NCBI RefSeq assembly: GCF_023159225.1
Contig: NC_063171.1
Location: 34,937,378 to 35,001,377, forward strand
Length of the DNA stretch: 64,000 nt
Reading direction: 5' to 3'
Origin: Perognathus longimembris pacificus
Taxonomy: Eukaryota; Chordata; Mammalia; Rodentia; Heteromyidae
The position numbers and the translations under genes were made by a program. The notes under the pieces were generated by a model, which saw only the letters and a program-made list of their open reading frames with translations, did no database searches and had not been told where the DNA came from. The first letter of the stretch is position 1, and each line of letters opens with the position of its first letter. Shown one piece after another: positions 22,421-32,689 of the stretch.

Positions 22421-22430
22421 TTAAATAACA

Positions 22431-22934
22431 AGATTCCAGCTCCTATCTCTTTTACGTTTTCCAGTCCTACAGGTCTGACTGCCAAATCTCATATGCAACA
22501 TGTTTCAAATTCACCTCACTCTTCTTCTCCCAAAACTTGATCTTTCCAACCTAGTCGTCTCACCACCTAGGTTTTCAAGAGAAGATACAAGCCAGGAATA
22601 TGGAGAGGTTTTAGGCATGAAAGATTTTGGCCTTGAAAAGCCCAGCAAAATGCAATGATTACATATTCACTTTCTTAGTTACATTTAAAAGACTACAGAA
22701 GTTCAGAAATTAATAAAGCATATCCTACTGTTGTAAGCATATAATCTAGTGGGAAAGACATACAGTTTGCCAGAAAGGAGATTTTGGCATTCATTCCGTG
22801 AGTTCATTCACTCAAAATATGTCTTGCAAGCCAAATATCCAGATCCTCTCTACACAATCGTTCAATTTAGGAAAAATGGGCTAGGATCTCTCTACATGCT
22901 TTCCTGATGCTCTTGCATCTAGTATCAGCCAGAT
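22431..22934. other. Unassigned interval, no gene seen
   Basis: No repeat family or coding signal is recognised. Confidence 0.5.
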
Positions 22935-23072
22935 ACTAGAACAACCATACATTATATTTAGAAGACATTCTTCCAAATGTTACCGGATGTAACTCCCAGG
23001 AAATTTTAAAAGGTATGCTTTAATCATCTTCATTTAATAGATGAGAAAATAAAACGAGAGAGAGAGAGAGAG
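22935..23072 (-). repeat. Possible MIR fragment plus (GA)n
   Basis: 'aatcatcttcatttaataga' and 'tgagaaaataaaac' match the complemented MIR centre. A GA run follows at about 23057-23072. Confidence 0.35.
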
Positions 23073-23124
23073 TTACTAGTTTCTTTTCAATGCAACAGCT
23101 GTTTAATTTCTAGTGTTTCATTCT

Positions 23125-23215
23125 AGTATGTCAGGTGCTAGGGGTAAAAACATGAATGAAGCTCTCCTATCAATGCCTCCACAATCCAGGGAGAGAGGCA
23201 GATGCCAAAATCATT
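23125..23215 (-). repeat. L2-like fragment
   Basis: 'atgtcaggtgctaggggtaa', 'aacatgaatgaagctctcc' and 'caatccagggagag' match the complement of the L2 3' region. Confidence 0.4.
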
Positions 23216-23654
23216 GATGTCTACACAATATGGTATGAAGACAGAATATGCAGCAGTTTATGCAAAAGCAAAAAGAAGAAAACATCCAACCAAATTCATA
23301 CATTCGGGGATGGCAGGGTAGGGAGGCAAGAATCACATTGACAGAATTGGACCATCATTTAAAAGTCAATTACCTCATAGATGGGGAAACTAGAATTTGA
23401 ATTTAAGTGTGAATGATTCTCTGCTTCCTGTTTTTCTCCCATCCCTTTTTATAATGGATTTTAAATGGCTAATCATTGGGTGAATGGATGATGATGGATA
23501 CATGCATGCATTATACATCTTTCAATGGGGAAACAGCTAAAACATCAGCTTAGAAGGCGGTAACATTTTTTTAAAAAGTAATAGAGGGAATGAATTTGAT
23601 CAAAGAACACTGTATGCATGTATTAAAATATCAAACACTTTCATGCAATTAATA
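23216..23654. other. Unassigned interval, no gene seen
   Basis: No repeat or gene is recognised. Confidence 0.5.
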
Positions 23655-23666
23655 TAAACTATTTTT

Positions 23667-23856
23667 TGTCAGTCCTGGGGCTTGAACTCAAGGCCTGGGC
23701 ACTGTCCCTGAGTTTCTTTTGCTCAAGGATAGCACTCTACCCCTTGAGCCATAGTACTACTTCTGAATTTTTCTGTTTATGTGGTACTGAGGAACTGAAC
23801 CCAGGGCTTCATGCATTCTAGGAAAGCACTCTACCACTAAGCCATATTCACATCCC
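23667..23856 (-). mobile_element. IDL-Geo SINE, old, with TSD
   Basis: Complemented Geo and IDL, diverged ('ccattactaagccatattc'-like end). A 12-bp TSD 'taaactattttt' lies at 23655-23666 and 23857-23868. Confidence 0.9.
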
Positions 23857-23868
23857 TAAACTATTTTT

Positions 23869-24816
23869 AAAAGAGGAAAAAGATATTAGCCTAAACACCT
23901 AACTTCCATACTCTTACCAGTTGAGCTAATCAGCACAGGGCAAGTCATTTTCAACATAAAGGTCTCTAATTCACAGAATTCTCAGAATTGGCTGGAAGTT
24001 AGATAGACTCTCTAACTGAGTATAGTTTCCACTTACATCTACCTCATTTTCTCAAAAATTCAGTGTCCTGAGCTATGCAAACTCAGGGAAAGAAACTAAA
24101 TACCCCAGAGTACAGCAAAGATCCCCATAGACTCCCTTGCAGAACCTCTTTGGCTCCACATAATCCTAAGGGAAGAAAGAGTATCTCAATTCTCCCACAC
24201 CCATCTCCTCTGAACTTTGGTCCTGGAAGGAAAGCTGTGATCTCTAAGACTTGAACATCAAAGGACAATTTCTACATCCTCAGATGATTCCAATGAGTTT
24301 GCCTCTCTCCTGCCACAACCTCTGGCACCCATATATTTTGGAGTAGCCTTCCATCTCTGCAGGCTTAGTATAGATGTGCAACTGTTCTTGAAACTTGTGT
24401 ATGTCATAATTTCACAACTTGAAAACCTCCAAGAGAGAGGTGGTAGGATTTCCCAAGTGAATTAAAGGAGGGACTCCAAGCCCACACCATCTGAATCTGG
24501 CTGCTCAATAACAATACAGAAGTAAGCTGCGATCAGCACTACTTTCAGGCAGAAAACACATATTATATCCAACCTACACCAAAATTTATTTTTCCTTTTG
24601 GTCCCAAACAGACTTCTACTTAAAGTATCCTCTTGGCTCGTTCCAATAGGGGGAAGTCAAACTGAACCAAGGGAATCAATTTGTAGAAGAGGAAGTCAGC
24701 ATAATGAAATTATAATCATTGCTTACAAGAAAGAGGTTTTAAATGGGCCTTGGAAGGTGATAGATTTTGTGACAACATTATCTTGATCAATTCAAGACCC
24801 TTTGCTGATATATTGG
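23869..24816. other. Unassigned interval, no gene seen
   Basis: No repeat family is recognised. Open frames of 61-62 codons are at chance level. Confidence 0.55.
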
Positions 24817-25309
24817 TGTAGGGATGGCTATACCTTTAAGACCTGGGACTGCTGGCTGCTATCCACTCCCACCTCCTTCCGGGTGGAACCAGAAGAGGCA
24901 GCCAAACCAGCCCCACCTCTGTCTGTGAGCACATGTGCTACCATGGCACCGGCTGAGCCAAGAGGCCAGTCCTGGGGGGACTGTAATCTCCCCCCTCTGC
25001 AGGAAGTTCCGAGACATCACCGTGATGGACAGTTCATTAGCCAATCGTTAATACCCAGTTAGTCCCTCCTCTTCCTCCCTCGCCATTACTGTTATATAAA
25101 CCCCTCCCCTGAATAAAGCTTTTGGAAGTCGTTAGTCCATCAGACGGCTCCCCCGAAATCTCCGTGTCCAGTGTCTGCTCTTAAACGTAAGGGGGGCTTG
25201 GGACGCGGGGGGTTTCGGCAGCCCTATTCCATCTCAGCTTAGCCCCAACCAGGACACACTCTGCCCTCCCGCCATCAAGAGTAGCGCGCAGAGCCGAGTG
25301 TCCCCCACA
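24817..25309 (+). mobile_element. Solo LTR of an endogenous retrovirus
   Basis: A 493-bp GC-rich block in AT-rich surroundings. It begins TGTAGGG and ends CCCCACA, a near-perfect terminal inverted repeat of the TG...CA type. It contains a TATA box (TATATAAA, 25093-25100) and a poly(A) signal (AATAAA, 25112-25117). The immediate flanks 'attgg' and 'attaa' could be a decayed 5-bp target duplication. No primer-binding site, coding region or second LTR is present, so it is a solo LTR, probably class I (gamma-like) by size and layout. The class is inferred. Confidence 0.7.
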
Positions 25310-25498
25310 ATTAAAGGCTTGGCATCTCCCCAAAGGAGACATAGAAACTTAGCCCGACATCTTGGGATTATGATTTGTGATTCAGCATCTCTGTGGATAA
25401 AGTCAAATTGAGTTGAGCTTATAAATATTTCCAATAGGGCAAAAGGTTATAGCTACTTCTTGTTCTTTAAGAAAATATTCAGGGTCCATCTCATAAGC

Positions 25499-25714
25499 CA
25501 AGTTGGCATATATTTTTCTATAATGGTCCAGATAAACAGTTTCATTTTTATGAGCCATATAGTCTGTCATAATTATTCAGCTTATACAATAGAACATGAA
25601 AGGAGGTATTTACAATATGTAAATGAATAAAGATGGTTGTGTCTTAATAAAACTTTGTCTACAAAAACACATGATAGGCCTTTTAACACATGGGCCACAG
25701 ATTGCCAGCTCCTG
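25499..25714. mobile_element. MER20-like non-autonomous hAT element with TSD
   Basis: 216 bp. The left end 'caagttggca' and right end 'ttgccagctcctg' are decayed inverted termini. The interior reads 'aatgaataaagatggttgtg', 'aataaaactttgtctac' and 'catgggccacagattgcc', the pattern I remember for MER20. An 8-bp hAT-type target duplication flanks it: 'tcataagc' (25491-25498) and 'tcataaac' (25715-25722), 7 of 8 matching. Confidence 0.8.
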
Positions 25715-25722
25715 TCATAAAC

Positions 25723-26067
25723 CATTTTCTCTGTGCAAGTATGTCATAATGAGAAAGAAATTCTCTCCAGGGACAGACAGCTTTATGAAGGAAATAGCTA
25801 CTTTGGTGGTCGAAAACTTAGAACAGAGAGCATTAATTGTTCTGTCACTACCTAAACTACTATGAATCATGTAAGAATCTGCACTTTGCATGATTCCTAG
25901 ATGGTTTATGTATCTTGAATCTGGAGACCAATGAGTCTCAAATGCCAATCAAATTACAGCTTCTTAGTCTGAGGTCTTTTATGCACTTTAAACAAGCTCG
26001 TAGATAATATTGGTGGTGTCAATAGAACACATTTTAACTGGCAAAAGTCTACTTAAAAGTATTCACA
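25723..26067. other. Unassigned interval, no gene seen
   Basis: Overlapping sense and antisense frames at 25623-25948 partly lie in the hAT relic and are not credible genes. Confidence 0.55.
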
Positions 26068-26273
26068 GCAGAGTACTGGTGGCTCATGCCTGTAATCCTA
26101 GCTACTCAAAGACTGAGATCTGAGAATTACAGTTCAAAGCCAGCACAGGGATCTCTTACCTCTAATTAACCAGCAAAAAGCCAAAAGTGGAGCTATGGCT
26201 AGAGTGCTAGTCCAGAGCAAAAAAGCTCAGGGACAGCACCCAAACCCTGAGTTCAAGCCATAGTACCAGCACA

Positions 26274-26280
<7 letters not shown>
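26068..26280 (+). mobile_element. B1-like/Geo dimeric SINE
   Basis: The left half starts 'gagtactggtggctcatg'. The Geo half is shortened in its A-box ('tggctagagtgctag'). Its tail becomes a CA repeat. Confidence 0.87.

Positions 26281-26323
<43 letters not shown>
26281..26323. repeat. (CA)n microsatellite
   Basis: About 21 CA units directly after the SINE's 'cagcacaacacata' end, indicating origin from the SINE tail. Confidence 0.96.
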
Positions 26324-26325
<2 letters not shown>

Positions 26326-27220
26326 AATACAAAACCTAATATAGGAATGGAACATGGGAGTCTGTGGATTCTTAACAACCCACCACAAGCTACCCAGGTC
26401 CTCTACAACAAACAATAATGTGCACATATTAGCTAAGTGTCATACCAAAGCAAAAATGCCTAACAGGCATTCCAATCTTAAGTAAGAAGAGATCATAGCT
26501 TTCAAGTGAAAAAAAACGAGATATAATTAACCAACATAAGAGACTGTATGAATTTCTCTTGTTAGACAATTAGACACCCACCAAAATTCTGAAAAAGTTG
26601 TTGATGCCTAGAAATGAAATCTTAGATCTCTGTTTGCCATCCATCTAAAGGAAAGAACCAAGAACCCATGGCCGCAGGAAGCAGGAACCTGAAGTGCACT
26701 ATTGCTTGAGAAGCAATTCAGTGAATGCTGCCTGTCACACTCAACATTTTTTTCACATCCTATAATTAGAGAGTATCTAGTGTAATACGAGAAATTATAA
26801 AGCAATAAGAATTGAAACAATGAAAATACAATTCTTCTAGCAGCCTAAGAATCTGACAGCAATAGAGTCTGTGGCTAATTCTTAAATCTAGTCTTTATAA
26901 GCTCTTTATAAAGATCAAAGCAAAACTAACAGTTTCAGACTTTGGCAATTACTAGCTCATAGTGTCTCATACATAAATGTATTAGGCCCCCAGATATTTT
27001 CCCCCTGGAGGTTTCTTGTTATGTCACTTCAAATCTGCTTCACAATTGCACCCACCCTCAGCAAGGGGAACATCAGGAATGAGCTCCTCCAAAAGTAAGA
27101 ATGTTCTTTCCTCTTGGAGCATGAACAATGTTGAGTCACCAATATGGCATCCAGATGTCTTATCCCAGCCAGCAATCATGGCTCTTCGCACTCTGACAAT
27201 TGCTTTCCTATTTTCTTCCT
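26324..27220. other. Unassigned interval, no gene seen
   Basis: AT-rich with no recognised repeat or gene. Confidence 0.55.
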
Positions 27221-27275
27221 TACTTTCTTCCTTCTTTCCTTCTTTCTTCTTCTTCTTCTTCTTTTTTTTTTTTTT
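27221..27275. repeat. Pyrimidine-rich TTCC/TTC microsatellite
   Basis: TTCC-like units grade into TTC units and a T-run. It is the transformed tail of the reverse SINE that follows. Confidence 0.9.
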
Positions 27276-27508
27276 GTTAGTTGTGGGGCTTGAACTCAGG
27301 GCCTGGGTGCTGTCCCTGAGCTTCTTTGTGCCCAAGGTTAGCACTTAACCATGTGAGCTACAGTGCCACTTCTGGTTTTTGAGTGGTTAAATTGGAGAAG
27401 AGAGTCTCATAGGGACTTTTCTGTCTGGGCTGGCTTCACACCTCGATCCTCAGAGCTCAGCCTCCTGAGTAGCTAGCTTTACAGGCGTGAGCCATTAGCA
27501 CCCAGCTT
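27276..27508 (-). mobile_element. B1-like/Geo dimeric SINE
   Basis: Complemented Geo ('gtggggcttgaactcaggg') and B1-like half ('agcctcctgagtagctag', 'acaggcgtgagccattag'). Confidence 0.9.
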
Positions 27509-27679
27509 GTGCTCCTATTTTCTACCATTCCTCTAACCACCCTCCACTCCAAGTAGTTTGCTATTTCCTATCTCTTCTCCACCCCACATGCTCATCACAG
27601 GCCCTTATTGCCAGCTCAGTTCTAATGATAACAGCTGACTCACACCTTGCTTTCTATATATTGGATTCCTTCCCAGTTC

Positions 27680-27935
27680 CAAGGTTTGGCTCAAGCTCCA
27701 CATCATATTCAGGTTTACTGAGCACCCCAGAAAAAAAAAAGTGCTCTCTCCACCTTTCTATCATTTAGACCCACCATTGATGCATGTTCACCATACAAGT
27801 GTAGTTCTCTTTTTCATACCTCTCCTCTCCTTTTAGCCTGGGTTACCTCTTATTTGCATATCCATATTTCTATCTCTCAAGCCAATGCAACAGTTTCTTA
27901 TACATCACAGACGCTCAATAAACACTGTTTTTATT
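27680..27935 (+). repeat. L2 3' fragment
   Basis: 'ggtttggctcaagctccac', 'catattcaggtttactgagc', 'gtgctctctcc' and 'acgctcaataaacactg' appear in L2 order. Confidence 0.5.
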
Positions 27936-28574
27936 TTAGTAAGTATAAGTAGTATACAGAGCTCTCAAATCTGATGAATGAATAAAAATTTATTGAGCAT
28001 AAACTCACAAGTTCTTCATTTCTATTATTACAGTCCATCCTCAAGTTATGCTTTTCAGGGCGTTTCTGGAGCCCTGTTTATCCAGAAATATCTGAGTCAA
28101 CTCTTGGCATATTTTACCTCCCTTTCCCTTTGAAGAGCTTGTGACCTTCATTTCCAACAGGTACACACCCACAATACCACATGCCCTCTGATTAGGTATT
28201 TATCCCAATCCTACTTTTTCTACGATAATCCTTACATAATCAAATTCCAAAAACTTAGCAACCAGATCACATTGTCTCATGGTTCTCAGCTATAATCCAT
28301 CTGTAACAAGCAGATGTCTCCCAGGTTTGTTTTGTTCACAGCCCTAATTTCTACCCTTCCCCACTGAAAATGTCCACCTCCAATAGCCCAGGTCATGCTA
28401 TCTTCATACCCCAGAAAGCATGTCCACTAGGGCCCACTTCAACAGAGCCTTTCATCAGAGATACAGCAGAAACTGACCATCCCTGGGCCACTGAGAGGGT
28501 GAACGTGAAGACTATTGTTGATATGATTGATTTACACATAAGAAAATCGAAAAATTAAACTTGTTAAAGCCATT
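27936..28574. other. Unassigned interval, no gene seen
   Basis: No repeat or coding signal is recognised. Confidence 0.5.
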
Positions 28575-29022
28575 TTAAGAAAGTGAAATGGAGTGGAAGA
28601 AAGTAACAGAAGGGAGGTTGATTGAGGTACATTGTTTTCATGTATAGAAATGTCTTAATAAAATCCTAACATATGCTAATAAAAAGTAGGTTATAGGGAG
28701 GGGTGATGGTGAAGGTGAAAAAAGGTGAATATGGTCGAAGCACTTTATATACATATATACATGTATAAAAATAGAACAATGACAATGCCTAATGTATGAA
28801 ACTGTAACCTCTCTGTAATTCAGTTTGATAATAAAAATATATATAAATAAATAAAAATAGAACAATGAAACTTCTTGAAATGTTTTATGAAGTAGGAGAG
28901 GGCTAAAGGAGAGTGAAAGTTGAGGTGAAGTTGATAGGATACAGCATAAGCTTGTATGGAAATGTCAAAGTCAAATCCCCTTTGTACAAATAATATATGC
29001 TAATAAAAACATTTTAAAAGAA
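28575..29022 (+). mobile_element. Old L1 3' UTR fragments, interrupted
   Basis: Two similar segments end in 'catatgctaataaaaag' (about 28670) and 'atatatgctaataaaaac' (about 29005), the end of an older rodent L1 3' UTR. The second is interrupted at its start by the short L1 insertion at 28783-28852. Confidence 0.6.
28783..28852 (+). mobile_element. Extremely 5'-truncated L1, 70 bp, with TSD
   Basis: Only the last part of the G-rich-lineage 3' UTR ('ctgtaacctctctgtaat', 'cagtttgataataaaaat') plus an AT-rich tail. A perfect 16-bp TSD 'aaaaatagaacaatga' lies at 28767-28782 and 28853-28868. Confidence 0.93.
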
Positions 29023-29087
29023 TACAAACCTTAAAGTAATGTCTAGGTTGGTTACTTCTCTACAAGAAAGAAGGAAGGGGGCTGGGA

Positions 29088-29266
29088 ATATGGCCTAGTG
29101 GCAAAAGTGCTTGCCTCCTATGCATGAAGCCCTGGGTTCAAGTCTCTAGCACCACATATACAGAAAATGGCCAGAAGTGGCACTGTGGCTCAAGTGGTAG
29201 AGTGCTAGCCTTGAACACACAGGGACAGTGCTCAGGCCCTCAGTCCATGCCCAGGACTGGCAAAAA
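29088..29266 (+). mobile_element. IDL-Geo SINE
   Basis: Full dimer. The Geo half lacks part of its middle ('ccttgaacacacagggac'). The left flank 'aagaaagaaggaag' (29074-29087) is a likely target copy; its right copy merges into the purine repeat. Confidence 0.92.
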
Positions 29267-29473
29267 CAAAGAAAGAAAGGAAGAAGGAAGAAGAGGGGAA
29301 GGGGAGGAGGAGGAGGAGGAAGGAAAGAAGGAAGGAAGGAAGGAAGGAAGGAAGGAAGGAAGGAAGGAAGGAAGGAAGGAAGGAAGGAAGGAAGGAAGGA
29401 AGGAAGGAAGGAAGAAAGGAAGGAAGGAAGGAAGGAAGGAAGGAAGAAAAAGAGGGGAGAGAGAGAGAGAGAA
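29267..29473. repeat. (GGAA)n polypurine microsatellite with (GA)n end
   Basis: Irregular GAAG/GGAG units, then about 30 GGAA units (29327-29450), then GA units. It begins in the tail of the SINE at 29088-29266. The large plus and minus open frames here are the repeat read as protein. Confidence 0.97.
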
Positions 29474-29614
29474 CCATAGCAGATGGCCATACATGCACAG
29501 TACTTATCATGTTGCAGATTATCTACTAGTAACTCTCCTTTTTCTGCACCCACATTCCAGTTTAGATTCTCAATGATTTGGCCATATTGTTAATAAGAAA
29601 ACAAAAAACTGAGA
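29474..29614. other. Unassigned interval
   Basis: Short spacer with no recognised feature. Confidence 0.5.
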
Positions 29615-29629
29615 CTTGTTAAACTTTTT

Positions 29630-29842
29630 GGGGTTTTTGATTTTGTTTTTGTTGCCAGTCCTGGGGCGTGGTTTCAGGGCCTGAGCACTGTCCCTAGCTT
29701 TTCTTTGCTCAAGGCTAGCACTCTGCCACTTGAGCCACAGAGCCACTTGTGGCTTTTCCTATACATGTGGTGTTGAGGAATCGAACCCAGGGCTGAATGT
29801 ATACGAGGCGAGCACTTTACCACTAGGCCATATTCCCAGCCC
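29630..29842 (-). mobile_element. IDL-Geo SINE with TSD
   Basis: Complete complemented dimer. A perfect 15-bp TSD 'cttgttaaacttttt' lies at 29615-29629 and 29843-29857. Confidence 0.94.
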
Positions 29843-29857
29843 CTTGTTAAACTTTTT

Positions 29858-30312
29858 AACAGAGTAAAATAGTGTCATTATTCTCATAAAAAGAAGACTG
29901 AATTGGTAGACAGAAGAACTTTCTCCTAAAGGAGCTAAAGTACTTGCGAGAGTTTCAGGTATAATTCTATGAAAGTGGGGGCAGGGGAAGGCGCCCAAAC
30001 CAGGCTTCACACAACAGGGCTATATATAGTATGTGTCTAGGATATTGAAATAATGTCTTATGGAAATAGTTATTTAAGATTGGTAGCTGAGGAAGAAAAG
30101 ACCACAATGATAGTTTTCGAAAGGTAAAGCAGAATGATTCATAGATAAATAATGTTTGAGACAACTAATGTAATAGAAAACCCTGCAATAACTTTTGATT
30201 AGTGGTTAAGCATAGCTATGAATTGTTCATTCTTAAATCTCCACTGTGAAAGCTCTTAGACTTCTTAGCTCTTTACAACTTCTTAGCTCTTTAGTCTAAA
30301 GGCTATCAAGGA
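29858..30312. other. Unassigned interval, no gene seen
   Basis: Contains a short direct repeat 'cttcttagctctttac/g' near 30260 and 30280. No gene or interspersed repeat is recognised. Confidence 0.55.
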
Positions 30313-30485
30313 GAAATGAAGGAAGGAAGGGAGGGAGGGAGGGAGGGAGGGAGGGAGGGAGGGAGGGAGGGAGGAAGGAAGGAAGGAAGGAAGGAAGGAA
30401 GGAAGGAAGGAAGGAAGGAAGGAAGGAAGGAAGGAAGGAAGGAAGGAAGGAAGGAGGAGGGAAGGAGGAAGGGGAAGGGGAAAAG
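30313..30485. repeat. (GGGA)n(GGAA)n polypurine microsatellite
   Basis: About 13 GGGA units, then about 20 GGAA units, then irregular purines. No SINE lies immediately next to it, unlike the tract at 29267. Confidence 0.97.
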
Positions 30486-30749
30486 TAGGGGGAGAGGAAA
30501 GAAGGGAAACAAGTTTCAGGGCACTCTGTGGAATTAAATCTATTAAATGACCATTTATCATCACAAGAAGACTAAGGAATAAAGAGGAATTCCCTAGATA
30601 ATAAACAGAAAACAGTGTCACATCTAAGAAGTTAGTGATGATAAGACACATGTAGGGAATGTGGAAAAAAATGCTAGTTTACCCCTGCCTATATCCAATC
30701 ATCAATCAACACTTACAAAAACTTACATGTTCATGTTATTTGTGCAGTC

Positions 30750-30930
30750 ACTGGTTCAACAAATATTTCAGAAGCTATCAAGGAAATAGTGTCTAAATGG
30801 TTCTCACTGAGCATCTTCCATGTGTCAGATCCTGTACCCAGGGCTGGAGATACAGGCCTGAAGGACCTGTGGCTTCTGATTTCAATGAGCTCTAGGCTAG
30901 GAAGACCCCAGATGTATACAACTGTCACAG
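30750..30930 (-). repeat. L2 3' end fragment
   Basis: 'ggttcaacaaatatttcag', 'gcatcttccatgtgtcagat', 'cagggctggagatacagg' and 'tcaatgagctctaggctagg' match the complement of the L2 3' end in order. Confidence 0.6.
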
Positions 30931-31868
30931 TTCAAGATTCACTGGTATGATTTAAGTCAGCGGAAGGATGAAGCAAGAAGTCCCATGCGGACCAACATTC
31001 ACCTACAGCAGACCGCCTGATATGTGGGAAGTGGTCTAACAAAAATCTCTGCATGCTTCTCTTTTGCCTTCAGTCCAAGCTCAAGGAAAGTCCCTGTGGT
31101 TGTCCAAAAGCATGGTTACATGCTCTTGGACTAGTTGTTATTTTACATTGTACAATATTGTACACCAAAGGTTTACTAGTTTTAGTGACTCTATTTGGTA
31201 TTATTTTATTACAAATCATTTCAAATTATTGCTGGAAGAAACAAGTTTATTTTAAAAAATGATTTTAAAAATGTAATGAGATCACAAGAAAACATATCAG
31301 TCTAGAACTCCAAAGATTCTACTGGGTCCTATAGGATGGAGAAGTTCTTCCATAAACCCAGATCCTTGTGATGTAGAATTGGGAAAGATTCTCTTTTCTA
31401 GGTACAGGACTGGCCTCTCATCAAGAGCCCAACTTCCCAAGTTACTCCAGACAAGATAAACAGGGGTTTCAAGAGGAGTCACACGCTTCTGTCACAGCCT
31501 TCAGGCTCCTGCAGTGACACAGTTTCAGTGACTGGTGATACTTACATCAATGGGGGCAGAGCATTATCTATGGAGTAGAATCCTCAAAGTCAGCAGTCCT
31601 CTGCGTCTCTTTGATTACTTCAGGTTCTTATAATCAAGCCACCAGTATCTGATCCCAGACTACTTGTAGATCGACCTTTATGGAGGGAAAGAGAGAAAAG
31701 CGATATTTGAATTCCAGACTTTTGCTTCATTCATATTACTATATAATGACACTTCCAAGTAATACCTCATGTCATTAAACTTCTGGATAAACCAGATACT
31801 CCTAAAAAATGAGAATGGAAAAAAATCTTAGTATTTTTATGAAAACAATTTTGATCTTCTGGCTCTCT
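30931..31868. other. Unassigned interval, no gene seen
   Basis: Two overlapping plus frames (31053-31262, 31064-31255) and a minus frame (31297-31482) show no domain. No repeat is recognised. Confidence 0.55.
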
Positions 31869-31884
31869 TAAAAGGCTCTCAAAG

Positions 31885-32074
31885 CAAAACTGTTTGGTGT
31901 AAGTGAACTGAACACCTCAGGGGGGGGAAGGGAAAGGGAGAGGGGGGACGGGGGTATGAGGGACAAGGTAACAAACAGTACAAGTAATGTATCCAATGCC
32001 TAACGTATGAAACTGTAACCTCTCTGTACATCAGTTTGATAATAAAAATTTGAAAAAAATAAAAAATAAAAAAA
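31885..32074 (+). mobile_element. 5'-truncated L1 (190 bp) with TSD
   Basis: 3' UTR end of the G-rich lineage: 'tgtttggtgtaagtgaac', a G-rich purine stretch (31918-31957), 'cctaacgtatgaaactgtaa', then a tail of A and T-interrupted A runs. A perfect 16-bp TSD 'taaaaggctctcaaag' lies at 31869-31884 and 32075-32090. Confidence 0.95.
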
Positions 32075-32090
32075 TAAAAGGCTCTCAAAG

Positions 32091-32502
32091 ATTCACAGGG
32101 ATCCCAGATTACAACCCACATAATACAGATGTCTACTATCCAAACTAATATTAGACTATTGCCCCACCCACTTACCTAAGGAGCAACCAGTTATCCATTG
32201 AGTAGTTTTCTAGAAGCACCTCTCTATATCTGTATTTGTATTTATATCTACATATGGAATGGATATCTGGATTTTTTTACTTGAAAAGTTAAATGTCAGT
32301 ATACTACACATTTCACCTTGGTTCTTGCTCTTGCATTTCACCTTGGTTCTTCTGTTAGACTTGTAGGAGATAGATCCATTCTAGCCTCCTTAGTGGCCTC
32401 CTTCATTCCACTGATTTATCCTATCCTACTGAAGGGCTAGATATATGTATAACTAACAACATGAGGCCACAGTATTCAGATGAGTATTTTGACTAGCTAC
32501 TT
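32091..32502. other. Unassigned; includes 25-bp tandem duplication
   Basis: Possibly an old L1-derived stretch, but not recognised with confidence. The duplication at 32309-32355 is listed separately. Confidence 0.4.
32309..32355. repeat. Tandem duplication, 25-bp unit
   Basis: The unit starting 'catttcaccttggttctt' occurs at 32309-32333 and again from 32334; the second copy lacks part of its end. Confidence 0.85.
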
Positions 32503-32514
32503 TGCCAATTTCTT

Positions 32515-32677
32515 TCTTTTCTTTGCTTTGCTTTTTTGTCAGTCAGGGGGCTTGAACTCAGCTCATGGGCATTGTCCCTGAGCTCTTTCAGGCAACTAGC
32601 ACTCTACCACTTTGAGCCATAGCACCACTACCAGTTTTCTGGTGGTTAATTGGAGATAAGAGTCTCATGGAATTTCC
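32515..32677 (-). mobile_element. 5'-truncated B1-like/Geo SINE with TSD
   Basis: Complemented Geo half and only the distal part of the left half ('ctggtggttaattggagat'). A 12-bp TSD 'tgccaatttctt' lies at 32503-32514 and 32678-32689, so the truncation arose at insertion. Confidence 0.9.
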
Positions 32678-32689
32678 TGCCAATTTCTT

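Noticed and set aside
24817..25261. Alternative LTR end at 'ccaaccaggacaca'
   Set aside because: The end at 25309 gives matching inverted termini (TGTAGGG and CCCCACA) and a better candidate target duplication.
29124..29576. 150-codon plus and 135-codon minus open frames (Lys/Glu/Gly/Arg or Leu/Pro/Ser/Phe repeats)
   Set aside because: They are the GGAA microsatellite and its SINE read as protein; no start context or domain. The frames at 30283-30651 are the same artefact.
30313..30485. Regular short repeats considered as a CRISPR-like array
   Set aside because: Pure tetranucleotide microsatellite with no spacers; the genome is mammalian.
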